From Cytophagaceae bacterium (lineage in GTDB: Bacteria > Bacteroidota > Bacteroidia > Cytophagales > Spirosomataceae), in NCBI GenBank assembly GCA_016722655.1, contig JADKIR010000004.1, forward strand, positions 3,224,001 to 3,288,000: a DNA stretch of 64,000 nucleotides. The letters are read 5' to 3'. Positions 1 to 7,992 of this stretch are shown piece by piece. Position 1 is the first letter of the stretch, and each line of letters starts with the position of its first letter. The notes under the pieces are model-generated. The model saw nothing but the letters and a program-made list of their open reading frames with translations, was not told where the DNA came from and did not search any database. The position numbers and the translations under genes are program-made.

Positions 1-1739
1 TATGGGCTCAAAAACTCAAAACTCTGGTAAAATCAGATACATGGAAGGAAGCCACCACACCGGTAAAATTAAGCGATGGAAGCATAGAAGATTATGGCTT
101 TGGATGGGAACTCGACAAAAATATAATCAGTCACACCGGTAACTGGGTAGGATTTAATAATTGGATTGAAATCAATGAGAAAAAGCAAACGGTGACTATC
201 GTCTTGACCAATGGCAGCAATGAAAAGGCGGTTGATTTGATTCCTGATATTTTAGAAGGGAAAAAAGTTAAAATACCTGTTTCAAAACTCATTCAGAATA
301 TCAATTTAATTGATGGAACCGGGACAGCCTCCCGAATGACGTCGGTAAGGATTTTGGAAAATAAGATTTCGGAAGTTGGTGACCTACAATCGTTTGAAGA
401 AGAGGAGGTTACAGATGGCCAGGGTAAGGTGCTTGCTCCCGGCTTTATTGACTCGCATAGTCATCACTATGGAGGGTTGAGTAAAAACCCTGCTGGTTTG
501 CCTGCTACCAATCAGGGAATTACGACTATCGTGATTGGTCAGGATGGAGGGAGCTATCCTATGGACACTCTTGAATCTGACCTGAAAAACTATCCGGTTG
601 CAATAAATGTGGCTTCTTATACCGGTCATTCCACACTGAGGGGTAAAGCGATGGGTGTGAAGAGTCTGTTTCGGACCGCTAAACCCGAAGAACTAGCAAA
701 AATGAAAGGCTATCTGGAGCAGGAAATGAAAAAAGGATCATTAGGACTTAATACCGGTTTAGAATATGAATCGGCTTTTTTTTCTAATAGAGACGAGGTG
801 CTTGAGCTCGCAAAAGTGGCTGCGAAGTATGGAGGTAGATACATGAGTCATATCAGAAGTGAAGATGTGAATTTTGTGGAAGCCATGGATGAAATCATAA
901 ATATTGGCCGACAAACCGGGATGCCTGTACAGATATCTCATATAAAAATTGCTAAAAAAGATCAGTGGGGGAAATCTGTGGAAGTACTAGCCAAACTTCA
1001 AAAAGCCCGATCAGAAGGTATCAATATTACTGCAGACTGCTATCCTTATAATTTTTGGAATTCTACACTCAGAGTTTTGTTTCCAAACAGGGACTATACC
1101 AATCCGGAAAGTGCGGAATTTGCTGTAAATCAACTTTTTGATCCTTCTATGTCTTTTTTGGTAAGATATGCTCCCGAAAAAACCTTTGCCGGAAAAACCA
1201 TTTCGGAAATTGCAGAAATCAGAAATGAAAAGCCTTCAGAAACGCTGATGAAACTGATAGCTGAAGCAGCTGCATTTGAAGAAAAATATCCTGATTTTGA
1301 TGAAGGGATAGAAACCATCATGGCCAAAGCCATGGACGATACCGACGTGGCCAATTTTCTTCAATGGCCTCAGACCAATATATGTTCTGATGGTTCATCG
1401 TCAGGGCATCCTCGTGGTCATGGTACATTCACAAGGGTTTTGGGAAGATATGTTAGAGAGCAAAAACTATTATCTTTGGAATCGGCTATCTACAAAATGA
1501 CCGGACTTACAGCTGAAAATCTTGGGATTTCAGACCGTGGAATCATTGAGCCCGGCAGATATGCCGATCTGGTGTTGTTTGATCCTGAAACAGTGATTGA
1601 CAATGCTGATATTAAAGATGGGAAAGCATTGAGCAGTGGAATTATGAAAGTTTGGGTAAACGGAGAATTAGTTTTGGAAAATAATAAACCCACAGGGATT
1701 TACCCCGGGGTTTTGATAAAGAGACAGATAAATGAGTAG
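1..1739 (+). CDS. Beta-lactamase-fold serine hydrolase / N-acyl-D-amino-acid deacylase fusion (5' end outside window)
   Basis: The frame is open from base 3, so the gene begins left of the window; a GTG at 192 is internal, not the start. Bases 3-260 encode the end of a class C-type serine hydrolase: YGFGWEL followed by the HTG box (third catalytic motif) and a VTIVLTNG strand. It runs without a stop into a complete D-aminoacylase-type amidohydrolase: INLIDGTG start, metal motif HSHHYGG, MSHIRSE, ISHIKIAKKDQWG, and CSDGSSSGHPRGHGTF carrying the metal-ligand Asp. Family knowledge: such enzymes release D-amino acids from N-acyl or peptide substrates. The stop overlaps the next gene by 8 bases, indicating translational coupling. 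The deacylase call is firm; the substrate is inferred. Confidence 0.88.
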   Translation, partial: WAQKLKTLVKSDTWKEATTPVKLSDGSIEDYGFGWELDKNIISHTGNWVGFNNWIEINEKKQTVTIVLTNGSNEKAVDLIPDILEGKKVKIPVSKLIQNINLIDGTGTASRMTSVRILENKISEVGDLQSFEEEEVTDGQGKVLAPGFIDSHSHHYGGLSKNPAGLPATNQGITTIVIGQDGGSYPMDTLESDLKNYPVAINVASYTGHSTLRGKAMGVKSLFRTAKPEELAKMKGYLEQEMKKGSLGLNTGLEYESAFFSNRDEVLELAKVAAKYGGRYMSHIRSEDVNFVEAMDEIINIGRQTGMPVQISHIKIAKKDQWGKSVEVLAKLQKARSEGINITADCYPYNFWNSTLRVLFPNRDYTNPESAEFAVNQLFDPSMSFLVRYAPEKTFAGKTISEIAEIRNEKPSETLMKLIAEAAAFEEKYPDFDEGIETIMAKAMDDTDVANFLQWPQTNICSDGSSSGHPRGHGTFTRVLGRYVREQKLLSLESAIYKMTGLTAENLGISDRGIIEPGRYADLVLFDPETVIDNADIKDGKALSSGIMKVWVNGELVLENNKPTGIYPGVLIKRQINE

Positions 1740-2778
1740 AGCGATAGTATTGACCAATGGTCTTTTAGTAAAAAATGATGCGAAAACCGCCCATGGACTG
1801 ATACGGGGTACCGAAAGATTTGAGATTATTGGGGTGGTAGACTGCCCCGAAACAGCCGGAAAAGACGCCGGTGTGATTTTGGATGGAAAACATAGAAATA
1901 TTCCTGTTTTTGCCGATTTTCAGGAGGCTATTGATAATCTGAAAAACATAGAAACCCTTGTGATTGGCGTGGCAACAGTCGGTGGAGTTTTGCCAAAAGA
2001 TATGTTTCAGATCATCAGGAAAGCGATAAAAACTAAAATTTCTATCGTAAATGGCTTGCATGAATACCTCAATGAAAAGCCCGAATTGGTAGAGCTTGCT
2101 GATTTTTATGGCGTTAGTCTCACAGATGTCAGGCGACCCAAAAAGCGGGAAGACCTGAGTTTTTGGACGGGTGATATTTTCAAAGTAAAATCCAAAATCA
2201 TCGCTGTGATGGGTATGGATTGTGCCATGGGTAAGCGTACCACCGCCCGTATGCTCACACAGATGTGTAAGAAAAATACCATGAAAGCTGAAATGGTATA
2301 TACCGGCCAAACCGGCTGGCTACAAGGCGGGAAATACGGATTTATTTTTGACGCTACCCTCAATGACTTTGTGTCGGGTGAACTCGAAAATGCAATAGTA
2401 TCTGCCTGGAAAGAAACCGAAGCTGATTTTATTTTTCTGGAAGGCCAATCTTCTCTGCGAAACCCAAGCGGGCCGTGTGGTTTTGAATATCTTATATCAG
2501 GAAATGCTAAATTTGTGGTTTTGCTACATTCACCCAAACGTAAATATTTTGACGATGATGAGCATTGGGGCGAAATACCCTCTGTTGAATCGGAAATAGA
2601 ATTGATAGAAAAACTTGGCTCAAAAGTGATTGCCCTGGCTCTTCATACTGAAAAATGTAGTGATGCCGAAGCAATAGATTTTCAGAAGTATTATGAGGAA
2701 AAGCTAAAAATACCTGTACTTTTACCCATTCAGGAAGGGGTAGAAAAACTATTGCCCGTATTGAAAGCTTTGAAATAA
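1732..2778 (+). CDS. DUF1611 family protein, DgcN-like (candidate D-glutamate N-acetyltransferase)
   Basis: 348 residues. A Rossmann-like N-terminal part (about 1-140) is followed by a P-loop-like C-terminal domain with GMDCAMGKRTTA near residue 163, then YTGQTGWLQGGKYG, a DFVSGELE segment and LEGQSSLRNPSGPCG. These are hallmark strings of DUF1611. Members named DgcN are reported to work with an enolase-superfamily epimerase (DgcA) in converting D-glutamate to L-glutamate through N-acetylated intermediates. Exactly such an epimerase follows here, which supports the assignment. The ATG lies inside the end of the upstream deacylase gene. No signal peptide is seen, so it is cytoplasmic. Family membership is clear; the reaction is inferred from context. 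Confidence 0.8.
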   Translation: MSRAIVLTNGLLVKNDAKTAHGLIRGTERFEIIGVVDCPETAGKDAGVILDGKHRNIPVFADFQEAIDNLKNIETLVIGVATVGGVLPKDMFQIIRKAIKTKISIVNGLHEYLNEKPELVELADFYGVSLTDVRRPKKREDLSFWTGDIFKVKSKIIAVMGMDCAMGKRTTARMLTQMCKKNTMKAEMVYTGQTGWLQGGKYGFIFDATLNDFVSGELENAIVSAWKETEADFIFLEGQSSLRNPSGPCGFEYLISGNAKFVVLLHSPKRKYFDDDEHWGEIPSVESEIELIEKLGSKVIALALHTEKCSDAEAIDFQKYYEEKLKIPVLLPIQEGVEKLLPVLKALK

Positions 2779-2849
2779 ATTTATTAAATATCCTCAGCAT
2801 TCCATTTGGAGAGTGGGTGGGGCGGTCCGACGTATCGGTGAGGTAAAAA

Positions 2850-3920
2850 ATGAAAATAAAAAACATAAAACCCTATCTAAAACACCTTCCACTTACCAAG
2901 CCTTACACTATCGCTTATAACACTTTTACAGATGTAGAGCTGGTTTTTTTAGAAATTGAGCTTGAAAATGGAATCATTGGAATTGGTTCTGCAAGTCCTG
3001 CTGAAGAAGTAGTTGGGGAGACGTCAGCTCAAACTTTGGGTAACTTAAATACAGAGTTTGTTCCAAACCTTATTGGCCGGGATATCCGACATTTTAAACA
3101 AATAATTTTTGAAACGCATCAACATTTTCCAAATTTACCTGGTACGCAGGCTGCCATTGATATTGCCCTTCATGATACTTTCGGGAAATTTCTGGGTATT
3201 TCTATATCTGACTTTTATGGACAAAAAATAGAATCCCTGCCCACATCGGTCACCATTGGCATTATGAATGTGGTAGAAACCCTGAAAGAAGCCGAGAAGT
3301 TTAAAAATCTGGGTTTTAGAATTTTGAAAGTAAAAACCGGTCACAATGTTGAAGAAGACATTGAGCGTTTGAAAAAAATCCATGAAAAATACGGCAATAG
3401 CTTTAAAGTGAGAGTTGATGCCAACCAGGGTTACAATGTAAATGAACTTTTAAAGTTTGTAAGAAATACCGAAAAACTGGGTTTGGAATTGATAGAGCAG
3501 CCTGTTCCAGTAGGCAGAGAAAAAGATTTGATGAAAATCGACAACGAAATCAGGCAGATTTTGTGTGGTGACGAGTCGATGAAAAACCCCAAATATGCTT
3601 TGATGTTTGCCTCCGAGCCAAAACCATTTGGGATTTACAACATCAAACTTATGAAGTGCGGAGGCTTAATAGGTGCATTTGAAATCGCCAACATTGCCCA
3701 AAATGCGGGCATAGATTTGTTTTGGGGTTGTAATGATGAAAGTATAGTCAGCATTACAGCGGCACTACATGCTGCCTATTGTTGTCCTAATACCAAGTAC
3801 ATTGACCTTGACGGAAGTTTTGATCTTGCTGAGGACTTGGTGAATGGTGGTTTTAGCATAGATGACGGGTATTTAAGAATCAATAAAAAGCCTGGATTTG
3901 GATTTGAGAAAAACAAATGA
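2850..3920 (+). CDS. Enolase-superfamily epimerase, DgcA / L-Ala-D/L-Glu epimerase type
   Basis: 356 residues, the usual length for dipeptide epimerases of the muconate-lactonizing-enzyme subgroup. Visible motifs are LKVKTG (general-base Lys, about residue 161), RVDANQGY and LIEQPV and CGDES (three metal ligands), NIKLMKCGG (opposite-face Lys) and WGCNDES near the C-terminal end. Two-lysine enzymes of this group epimerize L-Ala-D-Glu or N-acyl glutamate. Being next to a DgcN-like gene makes N-acetyl-D-glutamate a good candidate substrate, with muropeptide-derived dipeptides the alternative. It follows its upstream neighbour after a 71-base gap with no terminator, so the genes are probably co-transcribed. 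Confidence 0.85.
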   Translation: MKIKNIKPYLKHLPLTKPYTIAYNTFTDVELVFLEIELENGIIGIGSASPAEEVVGETSAQTLGNLNTEFVPNLIGRDIRHFKQIIFETHQHFPNLPGTQAAIDIALHDTFGKFLGISISDFYGQKIESLPTSVTIGIMNVVETLKEAEKFKNLGFRILKVKTGHNVEEDIERLKKIHEKYGNSFKVRVDANQGYNVNELLKFVRNTEKLGLELIEQPVPVGREKDLMKIDNEIRQILCGDESMKNPKYALMFASEPKPFGIYNIKLMKCGGLIGAFEIANIAQNAGIDLFWGCNDESIVSITAALHAAYCCPNTKYIDLDGSFDLAEDLVNGGFSIDDGYLRINKKPGFGFEKNK

Positions 3921-3960
3921 AATGCCGCCGGCAGAAAGTATATAGCCAATTAGAAATAAA

Positions 3961-5348
3961 ATGACTAAACTCGAAGCAAAAATAGGATTAAGGTCTGCCA
4001 GTATTTTGGTGGTGAGTGTGATTGTGGGATCGGGGGTTTTTAAGAAAATAGCCCCGATGTCAGCTGAGCTGGGTTCACCTATTCTGTTGATTCTATGCTG
4101 GGTTTTGGCCGGGATTATTAGTCTGTTTGGAGCACTCTCTACCGCCGAAATGGCCAGTATGTATCCCAATAGCGGAGGCGAATATCAATATTTTCAAAAG
4201 ATTTACGGTCGTTTTTTTGCGTTTACTTATGGCTGGGGCAATTTTACGGTCATGAAATCAGCAGCCATTGCTGCATTGGCCTATATTTTCGCAGAATCTC
4301 TCAATAGTCTGGTACACTTTCCGGTAATTGCTTATGAGATTAATCTTTTTGGAATAAATTTTCTTGAAAATGCTTCCATAAAAATCCTTGCTTCAGGATT
4401 GATTTTAGTTTTGACCTGGTTCAATTTCCGTGGAGTTACCGTAGCCGAAAAACTAAGTAATGGCTTGACCTATCTCATGTTTGCCGCGGTTCTGATTTTT
4501 ATAGTTTTGGATTAAGCTCAGGAATCGGAAGCTGGACAAATCTAACTCAAAAAAGCCTAAATTTTGACCATTCGAAACTGGAAGGTTGGGGAATACTGAA
4601 AGCCATGACTATTGCGAGTTTGGGTGCTTTTTGGGGCTACGAAGGCTGGAATCACATTGGTTACATAGGTGAGGAGGTTAAAAATCCTAAGAAGAACCTT
4701 CCGCTGGCTCTGACTTTTGGCACTTTGATAGTTATTTTGATTTACGTGATGCTGAATGTAGTATTTGCCTACACCCTTCCAATCGATTATTTCATTGGCT
4801 TGAATGATTCCCCCAATAAAATAGCCGCAATAGAAGTGGCCAATACGCTTTGGGTGGGCGTTGGCGGAGTCTTCATTGCAGGATTGATAGTGGTTACTAC
4901 GCTTAATTCCACCAATAGCTCCATACTAATGTCGGCAAGGATCTTGTACGCCATGGCCAGAGACGGTTTGTTTTTCAAAAAGGCAGATTCCGTGCATAAA
5001 AATTATCATACGCCCGATGTGGCCTTATGGTTGCAGGCGTTTTGGTCCGTGCTATTGGTGTGGTCAGGTAGTTTTGATCAACTCACTGATATGCTGGTGT
5101 TTGCATCCTTTATTTATTATGGAGCCACTGCTCTCGGGGTTATTATTTTAAGGATTAAAGCTCCTGATGAGGAAAGAAATTATCGGGTTCCTTTATATCC
5201 TTTCATTCCTGCCATCTTTGTGATTTTCTGCATTATACTTTTGATAATCACCATTTTTAATCAACCCAAAGAGGCACTTTTTGGATTATTTCTGATTTTT
5301 TCGGGAACACCTTTTTATTTTTTCTGGAGGAATAGAAAATCTTTTTAG
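3961..5348 (+). pseudogene. APC-family amino acid permease, interrupted by a -1 frameshift
   Basis: Two frames together give one permease of about 460 residues. The first (to 4515) holds the N-terminal GSGVF substrate-binding loop and the helices up to about 6. The second continues directly with YSFGLSSGIGSW and later ASLGAFWGYEGWNHIGYIGEE, typical of L-type/serine-threonine exchanger-like APC proteins. The break is at a run of five T at 4496-4500; one extra T would restore an intact protein. No canonical slippery heptamer sits in frame there, so programmed frameshifting is unlikely. Either a real inactivation or a homopolymer error. Its operon position implies uptake or exchange of the amino acid handled by the upstream enzymes. 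Confidence 0.85.
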
Positions 5349-5444
5349 AACCTAAAAGGCATAAATATAAACAATAACCTAGAATTCAGGAACTTATTGG
5401 CCTAAATCCATACTACGAACTCAGTGAAAAGCTGCGAAAACTAC

Positions 5445-6488
5445 TTATATTCTTTCCAACTTAATAGGGTAGGTTTTCTTAGAGGCCCACTGCGGAATAT
5501 ACAGATTTTCGTCAGAGTCAACACACACATCATGGGGATGAAGGAATACACGGGCGGGGTCTTGCTTGCTTTGAGTTTGCAGTTTGCCGTTGACATAGCT
5601 TGGCTCTGTGGCACCTGGTGAGGAGATGACCTTATTGTTTTTATCCAGAATCTGAATGTATCCCGAGTCAGCAATACTCTCCGAAGTGGAGCGATAAACC
5701 GCACCATAGAGATTTTGACCCTTTAATACCGGCCTGCAAATGAAGGAACCGGGTAGGTCAATCTGCGAAAGGAAGTTGCCATTGAGGTCAAACTGTTTCC
5801 AGCACTGCTGCTGTCTGGAAGTGATAATAAGGGTGGTTTTATTTTTGATGCGGGTATCAAACAGAATGCCGTGATTGCATTTAAACTGGCCTGGGGCGTC
5901 ACCATTGCCACCAAAATGACGGATATATTTTCCTTTGGAATTGTACTGAATCACAAAGTTTTTACCATAACCATCTACCACAAATATATCGCCATTCACT
6001 GGATTTACTGCCGATTCTGTAGGGACAAACTGCCCCGGATATTGGTATTCGCCGGTTTCCTTTGGATATTCTATTTTGAAAATTTCACGTCCTTTTAGGT
6101 CAGTTTTAATGACCTGATTTCTTGCATTGTCACAAATCAAAAGAAACTGCTCGCTACCCTGATTAAAAATCGTAAGGCCATGAGCTCCGGGATAACTATT
6201 GCCCCAGGTTTCAAGCAATTTTCCCGATTTATCATAAATCAAAATATTGTTTTTGGTCTCATTGGTACACATAATAAGCCTGCCTTTCGCATCTTCAACC
6301 ATCTCATGGCAGTCGTTCACGGGGTTTTTACCTGCATCCAATATACCCCAGCCTATCTTTACTTTGTATTTGTGGCTATTGTGACCTATAATTATTTCAT
6401 CATTTTTGCCAAAGCTTAGACCAGGCATGGGTTGTAACAAGGAGCTCGCTCCGCTGATTTTAAGGAAGTTTCGTCTGTTGAGATACAA
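5445..6488 (-). CDS. NHL-repeat six-bladed propeller protein with Tat-like leader
   Basis: 347 residues beginning with a twin-arginine-like leader (NRRNFLKISGASSLL), then repeated blade strings such as GRLIMCTNETKNNILIYDKSGK, GDIFVVDGYGKNFVIQYNSKGKYIRHFGGNGDAPGQF and HPHDVCVDSDENLYIPQWAS. These match NHL/6-bladed beta-propeller proteins, often peptidyl-alpha-hydroxyglycine-lyase-like in automated annotation. It is probably exported to the periplasm. No catalytic assignment can be made from sequence alone. A strong Bacteroidota promoter stands directly upstream, so it is likely monocistronic. Its end faces the end of the permease gene. Confidence 0.78.
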   Translation of the reverse strand: MYLNRRNFLKISGASSLLQPMPGLSFGKNDEIIIGHNSHKYKVKIGWGILDAGKNPVNDCHEMVEDAKGRLIMCTNETKNNILIYDKSGKLLETWGNSYPGAHGLTIFNQGSEQFLLICDNARNQVIKTDLKGREIFKIEYPKETGEYQYPGQFVPTESAVNPVNGDIFVVDGYGKNFVIQYNSKGKYIRHFGGNGDAPGQFKCNHGILFDTRIKNKTTLIITSRQQQCWKQFDLNGNFLSQIDLPGSFICRPVLKGQNLYGAVYRSTSESIADSGYIQILDKNNKVISSPGATEPSYVNGKLQTQSKQDPARVFLHPHDVCVDSDENLYIPQWASKKTYPIKLERI

Positions 6489-6510
6489 GTGTTAATAAAA
6501 GGTTGAGAAC

Positions 6511-6542
6511 CAAAGATATTAAGATTCACCAAACTTTACAAA
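6511..6542 (-). promoter_or_regulatory. Bacteroidota-type promoter for the NHL gene
   Basis: On the minus strand TTTG (6542-6539) is separated by 20 nt from TATCTTTG (6518-6511), a full match to the -33/-7 consensus. Transcription would start near 6505, giving a leader of under 20 nt before the ATG. Confidence 0.6.
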
Positions 6543-6563
6543 AAAGACAAAAAATTAAGGAAT

Positions 6564-7103
6564 TCAGTTGGCAGTGTTGGTAAGGTCAGTGAAATTCTGT
6601 GTTCTGACCTTGAACCTTGGACGACCCTCATCTGTAAGTATTATGAAGCTATTCGAAATTGTTCTGCCATGCGGGAAGATATACCCGCCCTGAATATTTT
6701 CGTTAATGGTTCTGGTCTTACCATCGGCAGTTTTTTCAGTTCTTGAATAGGGTACATAGAAAGGTTTTGCCTTTAAATTTCCACCTTTTGATGTTAGTCT
6801 TTTTCCATTTGCATTGATACATTCAAATCGGGCAATTGCCGAGGGGTCGCCTTCAAAAAAAGACAATATTTTGTTTTGATTGATATAAATAAGTTGGCAA
6901 CCGCTCACATTTTTGGCCGAAATTGTAACTTCAAAGCGGTTATATTCTTTGACTTTACTTTCATTGGTGATTACATAAAAATAGTCCACGCCATCAATAT
7001 TTACGGCTTTGTTTTCAAGCACATCAGTAAATTCCTGAGCGTAAGAAGCTTTGAAAATACTTAATAATGAGATGATTGTAATTGAAAAGATTAGTTTTTT
7101 CAT
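6564..7103 (-). CDS. Secreted protein of unknown function
   Basis: 179 residues from the ATG at 7103: a clear Sec signal peptide (MKKLIFSITIISLLSIFKASYAQ), then a soluble, mostly beta-strand-like domain with EVTISAKNVSGCQLIYINQ. I do not recognise the family. A longer frame starting at a TTG at 7121 was rejected because that codon lies within a -7-like TATTTTTG at 7119-7126. There is one cysteine in the mature part. The product is probably periplasmic or surface-bound. Confidence 0.6.
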   Translation of the reverse strand: MKKLIFSITIISLLSIFKASYAQEFTDVLENKAVNIDGVDYFYVITNESKVKEYNRFEVTISAKNVSGCQLIYINQNKILSFFEGDPSAIARFECINANGKRLTSKGGNLKAKPFYVPYSRTEKTADGKTRTINENIQGGYIFPHGRTISNSFIILTDEGRPRFKVRTQNFTDLTNTAN

Positions 7104-7235
7104 GGTAATTTTTTTTACCAAAAATAGTGAAATTTATATTATATAGTAATTCTTTTTTTACTAAAATGCTTTTAAGTTTTAAAATAGCTTTTTCATGCCA
7201 AAATCTAAATTTTCATATTCGGTTTAATTATTTTT

Positions 7236-7853
7236 TTATGGTTTTTTTAAGAGAAAAAATGTATGCCCCAAATTGCCTTCCGGAACAAAATAACTCTCTA
7301 ACAGGATGAACCCCAGTTCATTAAACCAATTTTTGTAGGTACTTGCATCAGCATGGCTCCAATACATTTTTACACCAGGTTTTATCCAGTCTTCTTCAGT
7401 GCCAGTCCAGCTTTCAGCACCTAAAATACTCATAAAAATACCTTGTGGTTTTAGCCAACTATATATTGAACGTAACAAATTTGGTTGTTCAGAAATTGGC
7501 AAATGAATGATAGAATAAAGAGCAATGATTCCTGAAAATTCATTATTTGGAAATTCCAGATTAGACATATCAGCCTCCATGAAATCTCCATTTGGTACAT
7601 TATTTTTTGCTATTTCAATTTGTTTGGAAGAAATATCAATTCCCAAATATTGATAATATTGACTTAAAAATTTAGCTGTTGGAATGCCGTCGGCACAGCC
7701 TAATTCAATAATTCGGTTTCCTGGTTGGATGCTATTTTTAATAATACCCAACCATTTTTGATAATGAATATTCTTCTCTTTTTCAAAGTGTTCTCTGTAT
7801 TGATTTCCCAAATTATCATAGCCACTTTTTACAAGAAGTTTCACGTCTTTCAT
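7236..7853 (-). CDS. Class I SAM-dependent methyltransferase
   Basis: 205 residues. Motif I is IIELGCADGIPTAKFL (about 47-62), motif II LGIDISSKQIEIAKNN and motif III GDFMEADMSNLEF, followed by FSGIIALYSIIHLP. This is a standard Rossmann methyltransferase fold of the Methyltransf_11/25 type. No partner gene is adjacent and the substrate cannot be predicted; the size suits a small-molecule methylase. Confidence 0.8.
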   Translation of the reverse strand: MKDVKLLVKSGYDNLGNQYREHFEKEKNIHYQKWLGIIKNSIQPGNRIIELGCADGIPTAKFLSQYYQYLGIDISSKQIEIAKNNVPNGDFMEADMSNLEFPNNEFSGIIALYSIIHLPISEQPNLLRSIYSWLKPQGIFMSILGAESWTGTEEDWIKPGVKMYWSHADASTYKNWFNELGFILLESYFVPEGNLGHTFFLLKKP

Positions 7854-7934
7854 TAAATTTTCGAAGATTTGTGAATGGAATCAGCTATTTATTCCAAAAT
7901 TATGGTAGCAAATTACAAAATTCGAGATATTTTT

Positions 7935-7965
7935 TTTGTAATCATTTTAAACATGGTGTACTTTG
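7935..7965 (+). promoter_or_regulatory. Promoter for the penicillin acylase gene
   Basis: TTTG (7935-7938), 20 nt, then TACTTTG (7959-7965), one base short of TAnnTTTG. It overlaps a TTG codon at 7963 that would extend the next gene, and so supports the ATG at 7993 as the true start. Confidence 0.45.
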
Positions 7966-7992
7966 CTATATCAACCTGTAAAACTGAATACC

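Noticed and set aside
1765..2310. 181-codon frame on the minus strand opposite the DUF1611 gene
   Set aside because: Antisense shadow: the + strand gene has clear family motifs, and the shadow product has no recognisable domain.
4490..4520. Programmed -1 frameshift in the permease
   Set aside because: No in-frame X XXY YYZ slippery heptamer and no obvious downstream pseudoknot; a simple indel in a T run explains it.
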